DNA of 64,000 nt, taken from contig CAVRAZ010000003.1 in assembly GCA_963719135.1 (NCBI GenBank), forward strand, positions 337,402-401,401. The letters run 5' to 3'. Position numbers and translations under genes: made by a program. This stretch comes from CAVRAZ01 sp963719135. Lineage in GTDB: Bacteria > Pseudomonadota > Gammaproteobacteria > DSM-19610. The notes beneath the pieces were generated by a model. That model had not been told where the DNA came from. It was given only the letters and a program-made list of their open reading frames with translations, and ran no database searches. Numbering within the stretch: position 1 is the stretch's first letter; each line of letters opens with the position of its first letter. This document shows, in pieces, positions 51,906 through 59,798 of the stretch.

Positions 51906-52430
51906 CGACGCCGCGAGCGCAAGGGAACAGGTGCTTCCGCCGATCGGAAAACCGGCAATCATGAATTCACCCAATCATTGAGATGTTAGTATGGGTCGAG
52001 GCACGAAGCCCAACACCGGACTGCTGATCGTTGGGCTTCGCTGCGCTCAGCGCCGACCTACGCACGCGTGTTGAATTCGCCTGACGTGACTGCCACCCGC
52101 AGGGCCGTTACCCGCCCTGTAACCCCCTAAACAACAGGGTTTGGTCGAATCCCGGCGGGTCTTTTTATGCAACCGTCAGGTTCACTTCAGGAGCCGCTGA
52201 TAGAGTCCTGAAACGTCACCCGGCGAAGGCCGGGAGCCCGTCATTTCAACGTGCTGGATGGCGGCCTTCGCCGGCCTGACGACTTGATCAGAGGATCCTT
52301 ATATAGCAACGACCCACCCCCGACCCAGCGGCTATACTTAGTACATCTTCCTTGCAAGCGGACGGCCACCCTTTCCGGGCCTCCAGCGGTTCAGTAAGGG
52401 TGTTCTCCCGAACAACGGTGGGGCGCCACT
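51906..52430. repeat. Intergenic repeat cluster
   Basis: No gene is seen in these 525 bases. Three structures follow one another: GAAGCCCAAC (52005-52014) with GTTGGGCTTC (52030-52039), part of a REP-like dispersed element; the terminator at 52110-52166; and CCGGCGAAGGCC (52220-52231) with GGCCTTCGCCGG (52263-52274), another common extragenic repeat type. Confidence 0.65.
52110..52166 (+). terminator. Intrinsic terminator
   Basis: ACCCGCC (52110-52116) pairs with GGCGGGT (52154-52160), with an inner CCCTGT/ACAGGG stem, followed by CTTTTTA. It can end the signalling operon transcript. Confidence 0.6.
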
Positions 52431-52898
52431 ATGAAAAGTCTGCTGAGTGAACTTCTTGCTGAAAAAGGACCCGTCGTTCATACGGTCGATCCGGACGAGA
52501 CCGTCGTCGACGCGGTGCAGTACATGAACAACAGCAACATCGGCGCGCTGATCGTCATGCAGCACAACAACATCGTCGGCATCTTTACCGAACGCGATGT
52601 GCTGATGCGTGTCGTGACCGCCGATCTCGATCCCGTAACCACCCCCGTGAAACAGGTCATGACGAGCAATCCGGTCTGCGTGATGCCGAATATGCCGGTT
52701 GAGGATGCAATGCTGCTCGTCACGGCAAAACGTTTTCGCCATCTGCCGGTCGTCGAAAACGGCGTGTTGCGGGGCCTGATATCCAGCGGCGATCTGACCC
52801 GCTGGATGGTGCGCGATCAGAGGCATCAAATCGACGGTCTCAGTGCGTACATAACCGACACGCCCATGCCGTCGAATTCAACGTCACGCTATGGGTGA
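52431..52898 (+). CDS. CBS-domain pair protein
   Basis: The 155-residue protein is a Bateman module: CBS 1 at about residues 8-65 (PDETVVDAVQYMNNSNIGALIV, GIFTERDVLMRVV) and CBS 2 at about 74-130 (TSNPVCVMPNMPVEDAMLLV, HLPVVENGVLRGLISSGDL). Such free-standing pairs bind adenine nucleotides and regulate partner enzymes or transporters. It is a single gene, convergent with the sulfur globule protein gene and separated by a two-way terminator. Confidence 0.92.
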   Translation: MKSLLSELLAEKGPVVHTVDPDETVVDAVQYMNNSNIGALIVMQHNNIVGIFTERDVLMRVVTADLDPVTTPVKQVMTSNPVCVMPNMPVEDAMLLVTAKRFRHLPVVENGVLRGLISSGDLTRWMVRDQRHQIDGLSAYITDTPMPSNSTSRYG

Positions 52899-52971
52899 AC
52901 CGGAAGCGGTCCGCGACAGGACCGGGGCCGTATTCCCAGTGGGGACGCGGCGCCGTTTGACTGCGCAAAAA

Positions 52972-52996
52972 AAAGGCGGATCGAAGATCCGCCTTT
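52972..52996. terminator. Bidirectional intrinsic terminator
   Basis: AAAGGCGGATC and GATCCGCCTTT form an 11-bp stem with loop GAA, flanked by an A-run on one side and T residues on the other. It serves both convergent genes. Confidence 0.9.
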
Positions 52997-53022
52997 CGCT
53001 AGTACCGCTGATTAGGTTTCGT

Positions 53023-53499
53023 TCAGCGTCCAGGCGGGACAGGAACGCCGGCGCCATAGCCCTGACCACCCTGTTCCGGGACGCCCGGATTGCCACCGCC
53101 GTAACCATAACCGGGGCCACCGCCGGGATAGCCGCCGGGACCGTAGCCCGCCCCACCGGGATACCCACCGTAACCGAAGCCGGGACCGCCGGCGCCGTAG
53201 CCGCCAGGGCCGCCGTAGCCGGGGTAGCCGGGGTAGCCGCCATAACCGTAGCCGGGACCGTAGTAGTCGTTACCGTAGCCGTAACCGTTGCCGTAGCCAT
53301 TGCCGTAACCACGGCCGCGACCGCTGCCACTGCCGCTCATGTTCATGGAGAAATCACCGTCACCGAGCATATCGCCCATTCCGTTGTTTCCCCAGTTGCT
53401 AGGTCCCCAGCCGCCCCAGGCATACAGGGCCGAACCCTGCATCATTGTTGCCGCGCCAATCAGCGTGGCGATAAGGGTTCGTTTAACATTCTTCATCAT
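53023..53499 (-). CDS. Sulfur globule protein (Gly/Tyr-rich, secreted)
   Basis: The 158-residue precursor (ATG 53499 or 53496) has a signal peptide (RTLIATLIGAATMMQGSALYA) then AWGGWGPSNWGNNGMGDM and DGDFSMNMSGSGSGRGRGYG, the start typical of the sulfur globule protein family. The rest is long YG/PGYG/GGYPG repeats. These structural proteins coat the zero-valent sulfur droplets stored in the periplasm of purple and colourless sulfur bacteria. Its presence is the best clue to the organism's lifestyle. The GC-rich repeats are prone to misassembly, but the frame is intact. Confidence 0.85.
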   Translation of the reverse strand: MMKNVKRTLIATLIGAATMMQGSALYAWGGWGPSNWGNNGMGDMLGDGDFSMNMSGSGSGRGRGYGNGYGNGYGYGNDYYGPGYGYGGYPGYPGYGGPGGYGAGGPGFGYGGYPGGAGYGPGGYPGGGPGYGYGGGNPGVPEQGGQGYGAGVPVPPGR

Positions 53500-53827
53500 A
53501 AATTATTCTCCACTTTGCCTCCGGGGCGAGTTACCCCTGAGCGCGTAGGCACCTGAGATACTGTGCTAATTGGACCATACGCGCACTGCAGCGACTTGGG
53601 GGGCGAGAATATGAAAAATGCCGGAAATATTCGCGCCGCACTTGATATCCGTTAACAAAATACTGGGGTCAACCCCAGAAAGCCCGAAAAACGCGAACGA
53701 AGCGGCCTTGTGCGGCCGCGACCCCGAGAGAACGGCGGCATCGACGCCCCCTCTCGGTACACTCCGGAACCTAGTATGCTGGTCATCAATATCGCGCCGG
53801 GATGCGCAATAAGATTATTCTCAAATT
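53500..53827. other. Divergent intergenic region with palindrome
   Basis: These 328 bases hold the start regions of the sulfur globule gene (minus) and the MerB-like gene (plus). CTGGGGTCAACCCCAG at 53663-53678 is a 7-bp hairpin with a two-base loop and may be an operator. No clear promoter was found. Confidence 0.45.
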
Positions 53828-54496
53828 TTGCTTAACGCAATCACGACCTTGAACGCTGTTACCGCCGCCGTCGATCAACTCAGTTGCCTGCTGCCGCTCA
53901 GGGAACGCCAGGATCAGCTCGAAGCGCCGCTGCGCGCGGTGCACCGGGATATTCTGAACAGTTTCGTGCTGCAGGGCGCCCCGCTTTCCCGCACACAGAT
54001 CCGCATGCGGCGCGACATCCGCAACGTCGACGCCGCGCTGCAGCAGCTTGCCGGCAACGATCTGATCGTACTGACCGCAGACCGCCGGGCGATCGCCGGC
54101 GCCTACCCGTTCACGGTGGAACAGAGACCGCACCGCGTGCTGGTCATCGGCCATAGGCTTCACGCCATGTGCGCCCTCGACGCGGTCTCGGTCGCGCCCA
54201 TATTCGACACCGCGACGCACATCGAATCGCAGTGTCAGATAAGCGGCCGGCCGATTCACATACAGATGCAGGGCGTGCAGGTACTGTCGGCGCAGCCGGC
54301 GGATCCGCAGGTCGCCATCCGCTGGCAGAGTACTTCCGGCTGCGCCGCGAAGAGCCTGTGCACGGAAATGGTGTTTCTCGCCGACCGCGACATGGCCGAG
54401 GCCTGGCGGCGGCAGGACAGCGGGAACATCAGCATTTTCGATCTGCCGGACGCGATCAAATTCGGCGCCGCATTCTTTCGTCCGTTGCTGGCATAG
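53828..54496 (+). CDS. MerB-like (alkylmercury lyase family) protein
   Basis: The 222-residue protein has an N-terminal winged-helix part (APLSRTQIRMRRDIRNVDAALQ) and a MerB-type lyase domain: PHRVLVIGHRLHAMCALDAV, then RTAR-like TATHIESQCQISGRPIHI, and SLCTEMVFLADRDMAEAW. The organomercurial lyase triad Cys-Asp-Cys corresponds to C115, D118 and C178, all present. It may cleave carbon-mercury bonds, or act on another substrate as many distant family members do. The start is a TTG at 53828; an in-frame stop at 53810 excludes an upstream ATG. No other mer gene is nearby. Confidence 0.78.
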   Translation: MLNAITTLNAVTAAVDQLSCLLPLRERQDQLEAPLRAVHRDILNSFVLQGAPLSRTQIRMRRDIRNVDAALQQLAGNDLIVLTADRRAIAGAYPFTVEQRPHRVLVIGHRLHAMCALDAVSVAPIFDTATHIESQCQISGRPIHIQMQGVQVLSAQPADPQVAIRWQSTSGCAAKSLCTEMVFLADRDMAEAWRRQDSGNISIFDLPDAIKFGAAFFRPLLA

Positions 54497-54523
54497 CGAA
54501 GACCGGCACGGTCTGCTGCGCGG

Positions 54524-55183
54524 TTACGCCAGCAGCGCCGCGACGATGCCGGTCAGAAAGATGCCGTCGAAGGTGCCGGCCCCGCCAATCGAGGCAATCG
54601 GCGCGCCGAGCTTTCTCACATCCTTCAAGCGCAGCAGATCGGCACCGATGAGCACGCCACAGGTGCCGCTGATATAGGCGAGCTGCGCGCCGTGTCCGCT
54701 GTTGATGACCGTTGCGGTGACGGCCGCCGTCAGCGGCGCGATGAAGACCGGCATCGCGATGCCCAGGCGCGCGACGGGACGGCTGAAGCCGTAGCTGACC
54801 GCCGCCACGATCAGGACCGCCGGCAGCAATTCGCTCGCCGGCAGCGGCGTGTGCCGCAGCAGGTACAGCGAGAAGAAGACCGGAATGATGCAGCCGCCCA
54901 CGTTGACGGCGATGAGCGTGGTGCCCTCGAACGGCAACAGTCGCCCGCCGAACGGACCCGGCGGTATCGGCGGCGGCGGACCCGGCGGTGCCTCCGCGCT
55001 GACCCGTCCCACCGGCAGGTTGACCCCGCTGCCGATCAGCGCGCTGAACAGCAGCAGCATGCCCGAATGCGACGACAGCCCGAGCTTTTCGAAGGCCACG
55101 GTGAGCAGCCCGACCTGGATCATCGCCATCACAAAGGCGAGCACCAGGATCAGGAGCAGCAGGCGCGGCGTCAGGTTAGGCAT
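54524..55183 (-). CDS. DUF1614 integral membrane protein
   Basis: From ATG 55183 (MPNLTPRLLLLILVLAFVMA) the 219-residue protein has six or so membrane helices and a proline-rich cytoplasmic or periplasmic loop (SAEAPPGPPPPIPPGPFGG). VNVGGCIIPVFFSLYLL, and the C-terminal YISGTCGVLIGADLLRLKDV with GAPIASIGGAGTFDGIFLTGI, are the DUF1614 signature. The function of this family is unknown; a transporter role is conceivable from the topology. Confidence 0.85.
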   Translation of the reverse strand: MPNLTPRLLLLILVLAFVMAMIQVGLLTVAFEKLGLSSHSGMLLLFSALIGSGVNLPVGRVSAEAPPGPPPPIPPGPFGGRLLPFEGTTLIAVNVGGCIIPVFFSLYLLRHTPLPASELLPAVLIVAAVSYGFSRPVARLGIAMPVFIAPLTAAVTATVINSGHGAQLAYISGTCGVLIGADLLRLKDVRKLGAPIASIGGAGTFDGIFLTGIVAALLA

Positions 55184-55282
55184 GGTCAGTCTTTCTACCC
55201 TGTTGCATGTCCCTGTGCCCAAGGACGAACGGCGAAACAGCGGGCGGTTACAGTTTACCGCATAGCCGCGCCGATGCCGCGG

Positions 55283-55666
55283 CTAACCGTCGGTATTGAA
55301 TATGTCCATCGCGACCTTCCACGTGCCACCTTGGCGCACCCACACCACGACGTATTTCGCCGCCTGCGTGCGGCCGTCCGGCATTTTGATCGTCCCGGCG
55401 CCGAAATCGTAGGCCATATCGCCCGCGGCGGAAACGCGGACCTCGGACGGTTCCCACACAATCTCGAGACCTTCCGTGTTTGCCATCGCGTCCCAGGCGG
55501 CGCGCAGTGCCTGGCGGCCAGCCACAGGCTTGGCATTGGGCGGGAACTGACGCCCGTCCTCCGCGAAGAGGTCGACGATCCAGTCAACATCCTTCTCCCG
55601 GAGTTTCCGGCACCACTGGCGCTCCAGCGCCATGATCGCGTTCGCCTCTGTTTCTGCGTCGATCAT
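55283..55666 (-). CDS. SnoaL/DUF4440-type NTF2-fold protein
   Basis: ATG 55666 follows GGAGGAGC. The 127-residue protein has the cone-shaped NTF2-like pattern: IMALERQWCRKLREKDVDWI, LFAEDGRQFPPNAKPVAGRQ, then the antiparallel sheet with MAYDFGAGTIKMPDGRTQ and YVVVWVRQGGTWKVAMDIFN. It is typical of the SgcJ/EcaC or DUF4440 group, small enzymes or binding proteins of mostly unknown substrate. Confidence 0.85.
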   Translation of the reverse strand: MIDAETEANAIMALERQWCRKLREKDVDWIVDLFAEDGRQFPPNAKPVAGRQALRAAWDAMANTEGLEIVWEPSEVRVSAAGDMAYDFGAGTIKMPDGRTQAAKYVVVWVRQGGTWKVAMDIFNTDG

Positions 55667-55751
55667 AACCTGCTCCTCCGATGTGCATCGGGCACCGCCT
55701 GAACCCGCCGGCGAGCCGTGGCCGACGGACGCGGCCGCCTCGATTACAAGT

Positions 55752-56435
55752 TTAGCTGCCCCCGGCAAGTGCAGCGTGCGCGGAACCGCCGAAGTCGGTC
55801 GGTTCGGGCCGGCCTCGCTCCTGCGCCTTTTCCCGCGCGAGCCGGTGATTCATGTCGGCCGGAATGAACTCGACGGGCTTACCGGCGCGGCGCGCTGCAA
55901 TCAGCTCGTCCCGCGCGACGTCGCCGCCGCCGATGGCGACGAACGACGTGGTGGCGTCGACGATGGCGGCCGAAGTCGGCGACAGTTCCCCGCTCCCGGA
56001 CAGTTGTCCTCCCCAGGAGGCGTCTTTGACATAGAACACGAAGTCGACGCACTTCGACAGTTCGACGCCCTCTTCGCGTGCAAGCGACGAGACAATGCCC
56101 AGCGTGGCAAAACCCTTTTGCTTGGCCAGTGCGTAGACCGCGCCGACGCCGACCGCCGTGGCGCCGATGTTGATCAGGGTGTCTGCGGGGTCCCGCCTGT
56201 CGAGCACGCGCGCGGCTTGTGCCATCATCGCCGCAGGGTCTTCGTATTGCGCGCCGGAGTAGCCGGCGAAGCTCAGCACTGTCTTGTGGGTGCTCTGGAC
56301 GAACGACTTGATCGCTGCGGCATCGGCTTCGCGCACTTCCTGCGGTCCATCGCAGGTGCGGGCCGAACCCGGACCAACCGCCAGGCAGCAGGCAATCAAC
56401 GCTCCCGGCCCAAAACAAGGGGTGCTCTCGAACAT
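55752..56435 (-). CDS. Exported SLOG/Rossmann-like protein
   Basis: The 227-residue protein begins with a signal-like segment (CFGPGALIACCLAVGPGSARTC) and then contains a Rossmann-like nucleotide-binding region: KTVLSFAGYSGAQYEDPAAM, INIGATAVGVGAVYALAKQK, TLGIVSSLAREEGVELSK and TTSFVAIGGGDVARDELIAA. These phrases recall SLOG/LOG-like domains that bind nucleotides, but an exported version is unusual and the assignment is tentative. It is followed 85 bases later by the SnoaL-like gene, on the same strand. Confidence 0.6.
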   Translation of the reverse strand: MFESTPCFGPGALIACCLAVGPGSARTCDGPQEVREADAAAIKSFVQSTHKTVLSFAGYSGAQYEDPAAMMAQAARVLDRRDPADTLINIGATAVGVGAVYALAKQKGFATLGIVSSLAREEGVELSKCVDFVFYVKDASWGGQLSGSGELSPTSAAIVDATTSFVAIGGGDVARDELIAARRAGKPVEFIPADMNHRLAREKAQERGRPEPTDFGGSAHAALAGGS

Positions 56436-56847
56436 GACGTCACCTCATGCGCAATTAACCTGGCATCAATCATGCCTCGCGGGCATTTTGAAATTACGAC
56501 CGCCACGTCGACACCGTTGCAATAGCCTGCGATTTCCTCGGTACGGTCCAGACACGTAGGTGAAGGTCCAGTCCATGGACATGGGTGACATCCTGTACCA
56601 CACTCACGGGCACTGCAAGGAGGCACGCCCTGCCGCGCTTAGAGGATTCCCGCCACGACGGGAAGCTGCTTCCCATCGGGGTTTCCGCTTCACTTGGCGT
56701 AACGGTCGTCGCCCTTGGCCTCGGCGCGCGCTTGCCGGACTGGCACAACGGGGGCCTTGATATCTTCGATAGTGCTGCTTTCATGTGTCGCGGTGATTTA
56801 GCCGAATATGTTGAGCAGATCAAGAAGCCGGTTTCAGCATGGTCTGC
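56436..56847. other. Region between chromosome-like gene and cassette array
   Basis: No supportable gene is seen in these 412 bases. It holds the upstream region of the SLOG-like gene and the sequence beyond the last recognised attC-like site. Frames in both directions look like shadows or decayed cassette DNA. Confidence 0.4.
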
Positions 56848-56905
56848 GCTTAACGCCAGGCTTCAGCGGCGCGGGTCTTGCATCCGATGGGAGCCGTTGT
56901 TATGC
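56848..56905 (-). repeat. attC-like recombination site 1
   Basis: In cassette (minus) orientation the site begins GCATAAC (56905-56899), overlapping the stop codon of the upstream gene, and ends GTTAAGC (56854-56848), matching the GTTRRRY core. The 58-base interval can fold with CGGCT/AGCC-type inner arms. Confidence 0.6.
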
Positions 56906-57130
56906 CGCCTGGATTACGGCTTCTTCTATGTTCTTTGGCAGTGACACGGGAACAAAGTAATGCTGCGGATACAGATAATCTTCTCCAGATTCATCTATCA
57001 CCCGAATCTGGCCGTGTTCTTCTGCCGCCTTATCTGGAATTGTTTCATATATCTTTCGTTTCTCAAGCGAAGCCGGATAGTCTTCATTCTTTACACATAT
57101 GACGAGTTGATGTGACGCAGTGGAAGTCAT
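56900..57130 (-). CDS. Small conserved hypothetical protein (second gene of split cassette)
   Basis: ATG 57130 opens TSTASHQLVICVKNEDYPAS and the protein of 76 residues continues LEKRKIYETIPDKAAEEHGQ, IRVIDESGEDYLYPQHYFVPV. This small protein type is frequent in mobile and cassette DNA; the function is unknown, and a regulatory role has been guessed from its size. Its stop overlaps the attC-like site 1. Before the IS66 insertion it was eight bases downstream of the gene at 59109, with which it formed a two-gene cassette. Confidence 0.75.
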   Translation of the reverse strand: MTSTASHQLVICVKNEDYPASLEKRKIYETIPDKAAEEHGQIRVIDESGEDYLYPQHYFVPVSLPKNIEEAVIQAA

Positions 57131-57148
57131 AGCTGTTCTCAATCTAAA

Positions 57149-57156
57149 TAACGTTT
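57149..57156. repeat. Left 8-bp target duplication of the IS66 element
   Basis: TAACGTTT lies directly outside the left IR and is repeated directly at 58886-58893 outside the right IR. Eight bases is the standard IS66-family target duplication. Confidence 0.92.
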
Positions 57157-58885
57157 GTAACTATTCAGTCCATTCTGCCACGATCAGCTATTTTGGACCT
57201 CGTCCATCCTCATAAAATCCGGATCCTTGCCCTGGAAAAGCAGTGTCAATGCGTGAGTAGCCGTCATGCCCTGCTTGCGACACGTTGACAGGTAACTGCG
57301 AACCCGACAGAAGATCTTTGCTCCCTCCATGGAGCGGAAGCAACCTGAGATCTTCTGCTGCACCTTGGTCATGCGCAGATCGTTCTCACCCTGATTGTTG
57401 GTGAAGGGGACACTCTCCACCTCCATGAAGCGCAGGACGTTTTGCTCGAAGTCGCGCAATCGCTCCAGCAGGTTTCTGGCCTTCGATCGTTTGAGCCGGC
57501 CCCGTTTTCCCTGCCGTTGACGTTCATCGGGCGGTGGACATTCGGTCTCCGCCTTTTTAAGTAGCCGTCGATATCGACGGCGCCACCGTGTGGCCTCACC
57601 CACTGGTAAACAACCCCCGGCATCCGTTACCGCTGTTGCGAGTTCGATCAGCAAGGCCTGCATCTCCCTGGCCCACTGCTGCTGATCCTGTTCCCAGGCT
57701 CGCTCCAGTTCTCGGAGGTGATGGGCATTGCACAGGGCATGGGTGCAGTCGTAATGGTAGTACGGCTTCCAGTGATCATGGCACAACACGCCCTTGAAGA
57801 AGGGCAGGATGCCCATCTCATCCATGGCATCAAGACCCCGCCTGGCGTGGGGATAGAACCAGGTCAGTGAGGCGTTGGAGGCACAGTGCAGCCACTGGCG
57901 CTTCCCGCCGATGTTGATGCCGGTCTCATCGGCATGCAGGAGGTCAGAGCGGGCAAGCTGGGTCTTTGCCCACTGCTCGAAGGACGCCAGCCCTTCATAG
58001 GCTTCTTTGTTGAAGTTGAAGACCGAGCCCGCACTGACCGGAATATGCATCTGATCCTGGAAGTGATCGCGTATCCGATCATAGGGAATCAGCTGGTGCT
58101 GGGACATATAGACGGCATTTGCCTTCAGGTTGAGGCCATACTGCACCGGCCGATTCACCCCCTCCGGAAAAGCGGCCACAAATCGATTTCCCTGGTTGTC
58201 CTCAAGAATCTGTGCCTGGTATTCGATCACGAACCGCGAGATGTCGATATCAATGACCTGGCGACTTTCATGGCCTGCCTCCCGATACGATGATCCCTTG
58301 GGGAGCGTGCGACGGTCGATGGTCAGAACGTCCACCTCGTCCGGATCAGCCACCGGCTGCAAGGTGATCCCATTACGCCCCTTCTGCCCTCCCGGCTTCC
58401 TGCTGCTTTGTCCCCGCCGGCTCGATTTCTTCCGGTTTGGATCCGCGGAGGGTGGCTTGCTGCTGTTCTTGCTGTTGAGGGTCGTGCGGTTGAGCAGCAG
58501 GGTCACCAGAACAAGCAATACTTCCAGCGCCGAGCGCAGTGCAGGCGAAAGATCTTTCTCCTGCTCGAGAAGTTCCTTGACTGAGTTGATCGATGAATCA
58601 ACGTCAATAGCGTCTAGCTTCAACCGCCCGCATCTCACATGATCTTGAGTGAGATCATTATCGCACGGGTTTTCAGGACGAAATTTTAGCGTCTGTCAGC
58701 TAATCTGAGGCGTTTTGTAAAATGACCTCGCGTCGTCGATGACGTTGCTCGCAAACAGCCATTAGCGAGCTTCTTGTGGCTTAGTGGGGCGGCTATAATG
58801 ATGAGTGACACACCCTCACTGAAACAGAAAATATTGCGCTAAAACCTTGTCAAGCACTTTCTTCAGTTTTTAACTGAATAGTTAC
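57157..58885 (-). mobile_element. Complete IS66-family insertion sequence (1729 bp)
   Basis: The ends are GTAACTATTCAGT (57157-57169) and its exact complement ACTGAATAGTTAC (58873-58885); IS66-family ends characteristically begin GTAA. An 8-bp direct duplication TAACGTTT borders both ends. Only the transposase gene is present; tnpA and tnpB accessory genes are absent, as in the single-gene members of the family. It interrupts the end of the gene at 59109. Confidence 0.92.
57184..58638 (-). CDS. IS66-family transposase (TnpC type)
   Basis: The 484-residue protein has the IS66 layout: an N-terminal coiled coil and leucine-rich part, the basic KPPSADPNRKKSSRRGQSSR patch, a zinc-binding-like middle, and the DDE domain with LLHADETGINIGGKRQWLH (first Asp), LCHDHWKPYYHYDCTHALCN (second Asp) and TNNQGENDLRMTKVQQKISG (Glu). 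The GTG at 58638 is taken as start. The frame is undamaged, so the element may be active. Confidence 0.93.
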   Translation of the reverse strand: MRCGRLKLDAIDVDSSINSVKELLEQEKDLSPALRSALEVLLVLVTLLLNRTTLNSKNSSKPPSADPNRKKSSRRGQSSRKPGGQKGRNGITLQPVADPDEVDVLTIDRRTLPKGSSYREAGHESRQVIDIDISRFVIEYQAQILEDNQGNRFVAAFPEGVNRPVQYGLNLKANAVYMSQHQLIPYDRIRDHFQDQMHIPVSAGSVFNFNKEAYEGLASFEQWAKTQLARSDLLHADETGINIGGKRQWLHCASNASLTWFYPHARRGLDAMDEMGILPFFKGVLCHDHWKPYYHYDCTHALCNAHHLRELERAWEQDQQQWAREMQALLIELATAVTDAGGCLPVGEATRWRRRYRRLLKKAETECPPPDERQRQGKRGRLKRSKARNLLERLRDFEQNVLRFMEVESVPFTNNQGENDLRMTKVQQKISGCFRSMEGAKIFCRVRSYLSTCRKQGMTATHALTLLFQGKDPDFMRMDEVQNS

Positions 58886-59109
58886 TAACGTTTAATCTTG
58901 AATTCCTTTTTCCCAATGCCTGTTGCTTCGTACCAGTGTAGTTCAGCCCGAACTATTGATCCATCAGACTATTTTACATCCGCAATTCCTTTACGCTTTC
59001 TCCATTTCCCCTTCCCATATATCCTTTGCAACCGCGACAGCTCCCTAATTCCTTTTCCAGTCGCGAAGGTTTCCTGACTCTTGATGTTCCCGATAATCTC
59101 ACAATGCAT
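58886..59109 (-). pseudogene. Small cassette gene with nonsense codon, tail cut by IS66
   Basis: From ATG 59109 the frame reads MHCEIIGNIKSQETFATGKG and IRELSRLQRIYGKGKWRKRK, meets an in-frame TAG at 58971-58969, then continues in the same frame with DGSIVRAELHWYEATGIGKK to KIKR, where the IS66 target duplication begins. Joining the sequence across the IS restores KIKRYLD and a TGA at 57141-57139. Homologues of this small protein are common next to mobile DNA. The gene thus suffered a stop codon and then, or before, the insertion. Confidence 0.8.
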
Positions 59110-59137
59110 AAACGACGCTTCCTTGTGTCATTTTGCG

Positions 59138-59213
59138 GCATAACGTTGGAACTCTGCCGGCGCCGAAGGAGCGTCAGCGACTGAGGCAGTCCGAGTTTAG
59201 CGCCTTGTTCGGC
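59138..59213 (-). repeat. attC-like recombination site 2
   Basis: In cassette orientation the site starts GCCGAAC (59213-59207), six bases after the toxin stop, and ends GTTATGC (59144-59138). Inside, AACTCGGACTGCC pairs with GGCAGAGTT apart from one or two extrahelical bases. Length is 76 bases. Confidence 0.75.
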
Positions 59214-59218
59214 CCTCC

Positions 59219-59512
59219 CTATTCCTGCTCGCCTTGCAGTACATTCATTGCCGCATGCATCACGGCGATTACATCAATTTGATCTGCCTTAACGTGATAT
59301 ATGACTCTGTATGGACCAGAGAACACTTCCCTGATTTGATCAAATTCATATTCTGGAACTTTGCGGCCAGACATTGGAAACTCACCAATTTGTTGTGATC
59401 GTCTCGTGATTCGATCCACGGTGCGTAGCGCATAGGTTTCCGAATCTTGAGCGATGTACGCATATATGGCATCCAAATGCGCCTCGGCCGTTGCGGTCCA
59501 ATGCACCCTCAT
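59219..59512 (-). CDS. RelE/ParE-family toxin
   Basis: The 97-residue protein MRVHWTATAEAHLDAIYAYI is a type II toxin of the RelE/ParE superfamily, with the family pattern ALRTVDRITRRSQQIGEFPM, REVFSGPYRVIYHVKADQID and a C-terminal VIAVMHAAMN. ParE-type members poison gyrase; RelE-type members cut mRNA on the ribosome; the sequence alone does not decide. It overlaps its antitoxin gene by four bases and lies in an integron cassette. Confidence 0.88.
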   Translation of the reverse strand: MRVHWTATAEAHLDAIYAYIAQDSETYALRTVDRITRRSQQIGEFPMSGRKVPEYEFDQIREVFSGPYRVIYHVKADQIDVIAVMHAAMNVLQGEQE

Positions 59513-59697
59513 TCAGGCAATCCGTATTTCTTTCTGATTTCTGCAACATCCTTTGTTCTTCCAGCCTTGCTATCTTCGAGCCCGTTCTCAATCGCATCTC
59601 GAACGTAGATTTCATGCATCAGGTCATCCCATGTTGCATTAGCGGGAAGCTGATCAATCAACTTATGCGCGTCTTCTTTGCTGACTATCGTCGACAT
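59509..59697 (-). CDS. Antitoxin of the RelE/ParE pair
   Basis: The 62-residue protein MSTIVSKEDAHKLIDQLPAN has ATWDDLMHEIYVRDAIENGL and a tail EDSKAGRTKDVAEIRKKYGL, a common antitoxin partner of ParE/RelE-type toxins. It precedes the toxin, overlapping four bases, as usual. It should bind and neutralise the toxin and probably autoregulate the pair. Confidence 0.85.
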   Translation of the reverse strand: MSTIVSKEDAHKLIDQLPANATWDDLMHEIYVRDAIENGLEDSKAGRTKDVAEIRKKYGLPE

Positions 59698-59732
59698 CTT
59701 CTACCTCCACATGGATCGATATTTATCGCGTT

Positions 59733-59798
59733 ATCTAACTGGCCGAACGACTAAGCCCAGTGGCGGCGAAGCCGTCCGAATGGGGCGACGTGTTATAC
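59733..59798 (-). repeat. attC-like recombination site 3
   Basis: In cassette orientation the site starts GTATAAC (59798-59792), overlapping the stop codon of the gene upstream, and ends GTTAGAT (59739-59733), which fits GTTRRRY exactly. The inner sequence contains GACGGCTTCGCCGCC-type arms. Length is 66 bases. Confidence 0.75.

Noticed and set aside
52088..52160. tRNA-like sequence (GTTAC-N7-GTAAC arm and a GTCGAATCCC phrase)
   Set aside because: The would-be anticodon loop lacks T33, the T-arm has three extra bases and no D-arm or CCA end fits. It folds better as an intrinsic terminator with a T-tract.
53023..53340. Repeat array within the sulfur globule protein as a CRISPR or VNTR
   Set aside because: The periodicity is coding Gly-Tyr repeats in a single intact frame with signal peptide.
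56494..56823. Minus-strand frame of 109 residues between the SLOG-like gene and the cassette array
   Set aside because: No ribosome-binding site, family or plausible composition; it spans the likely promoter of the SLOG-like gene.
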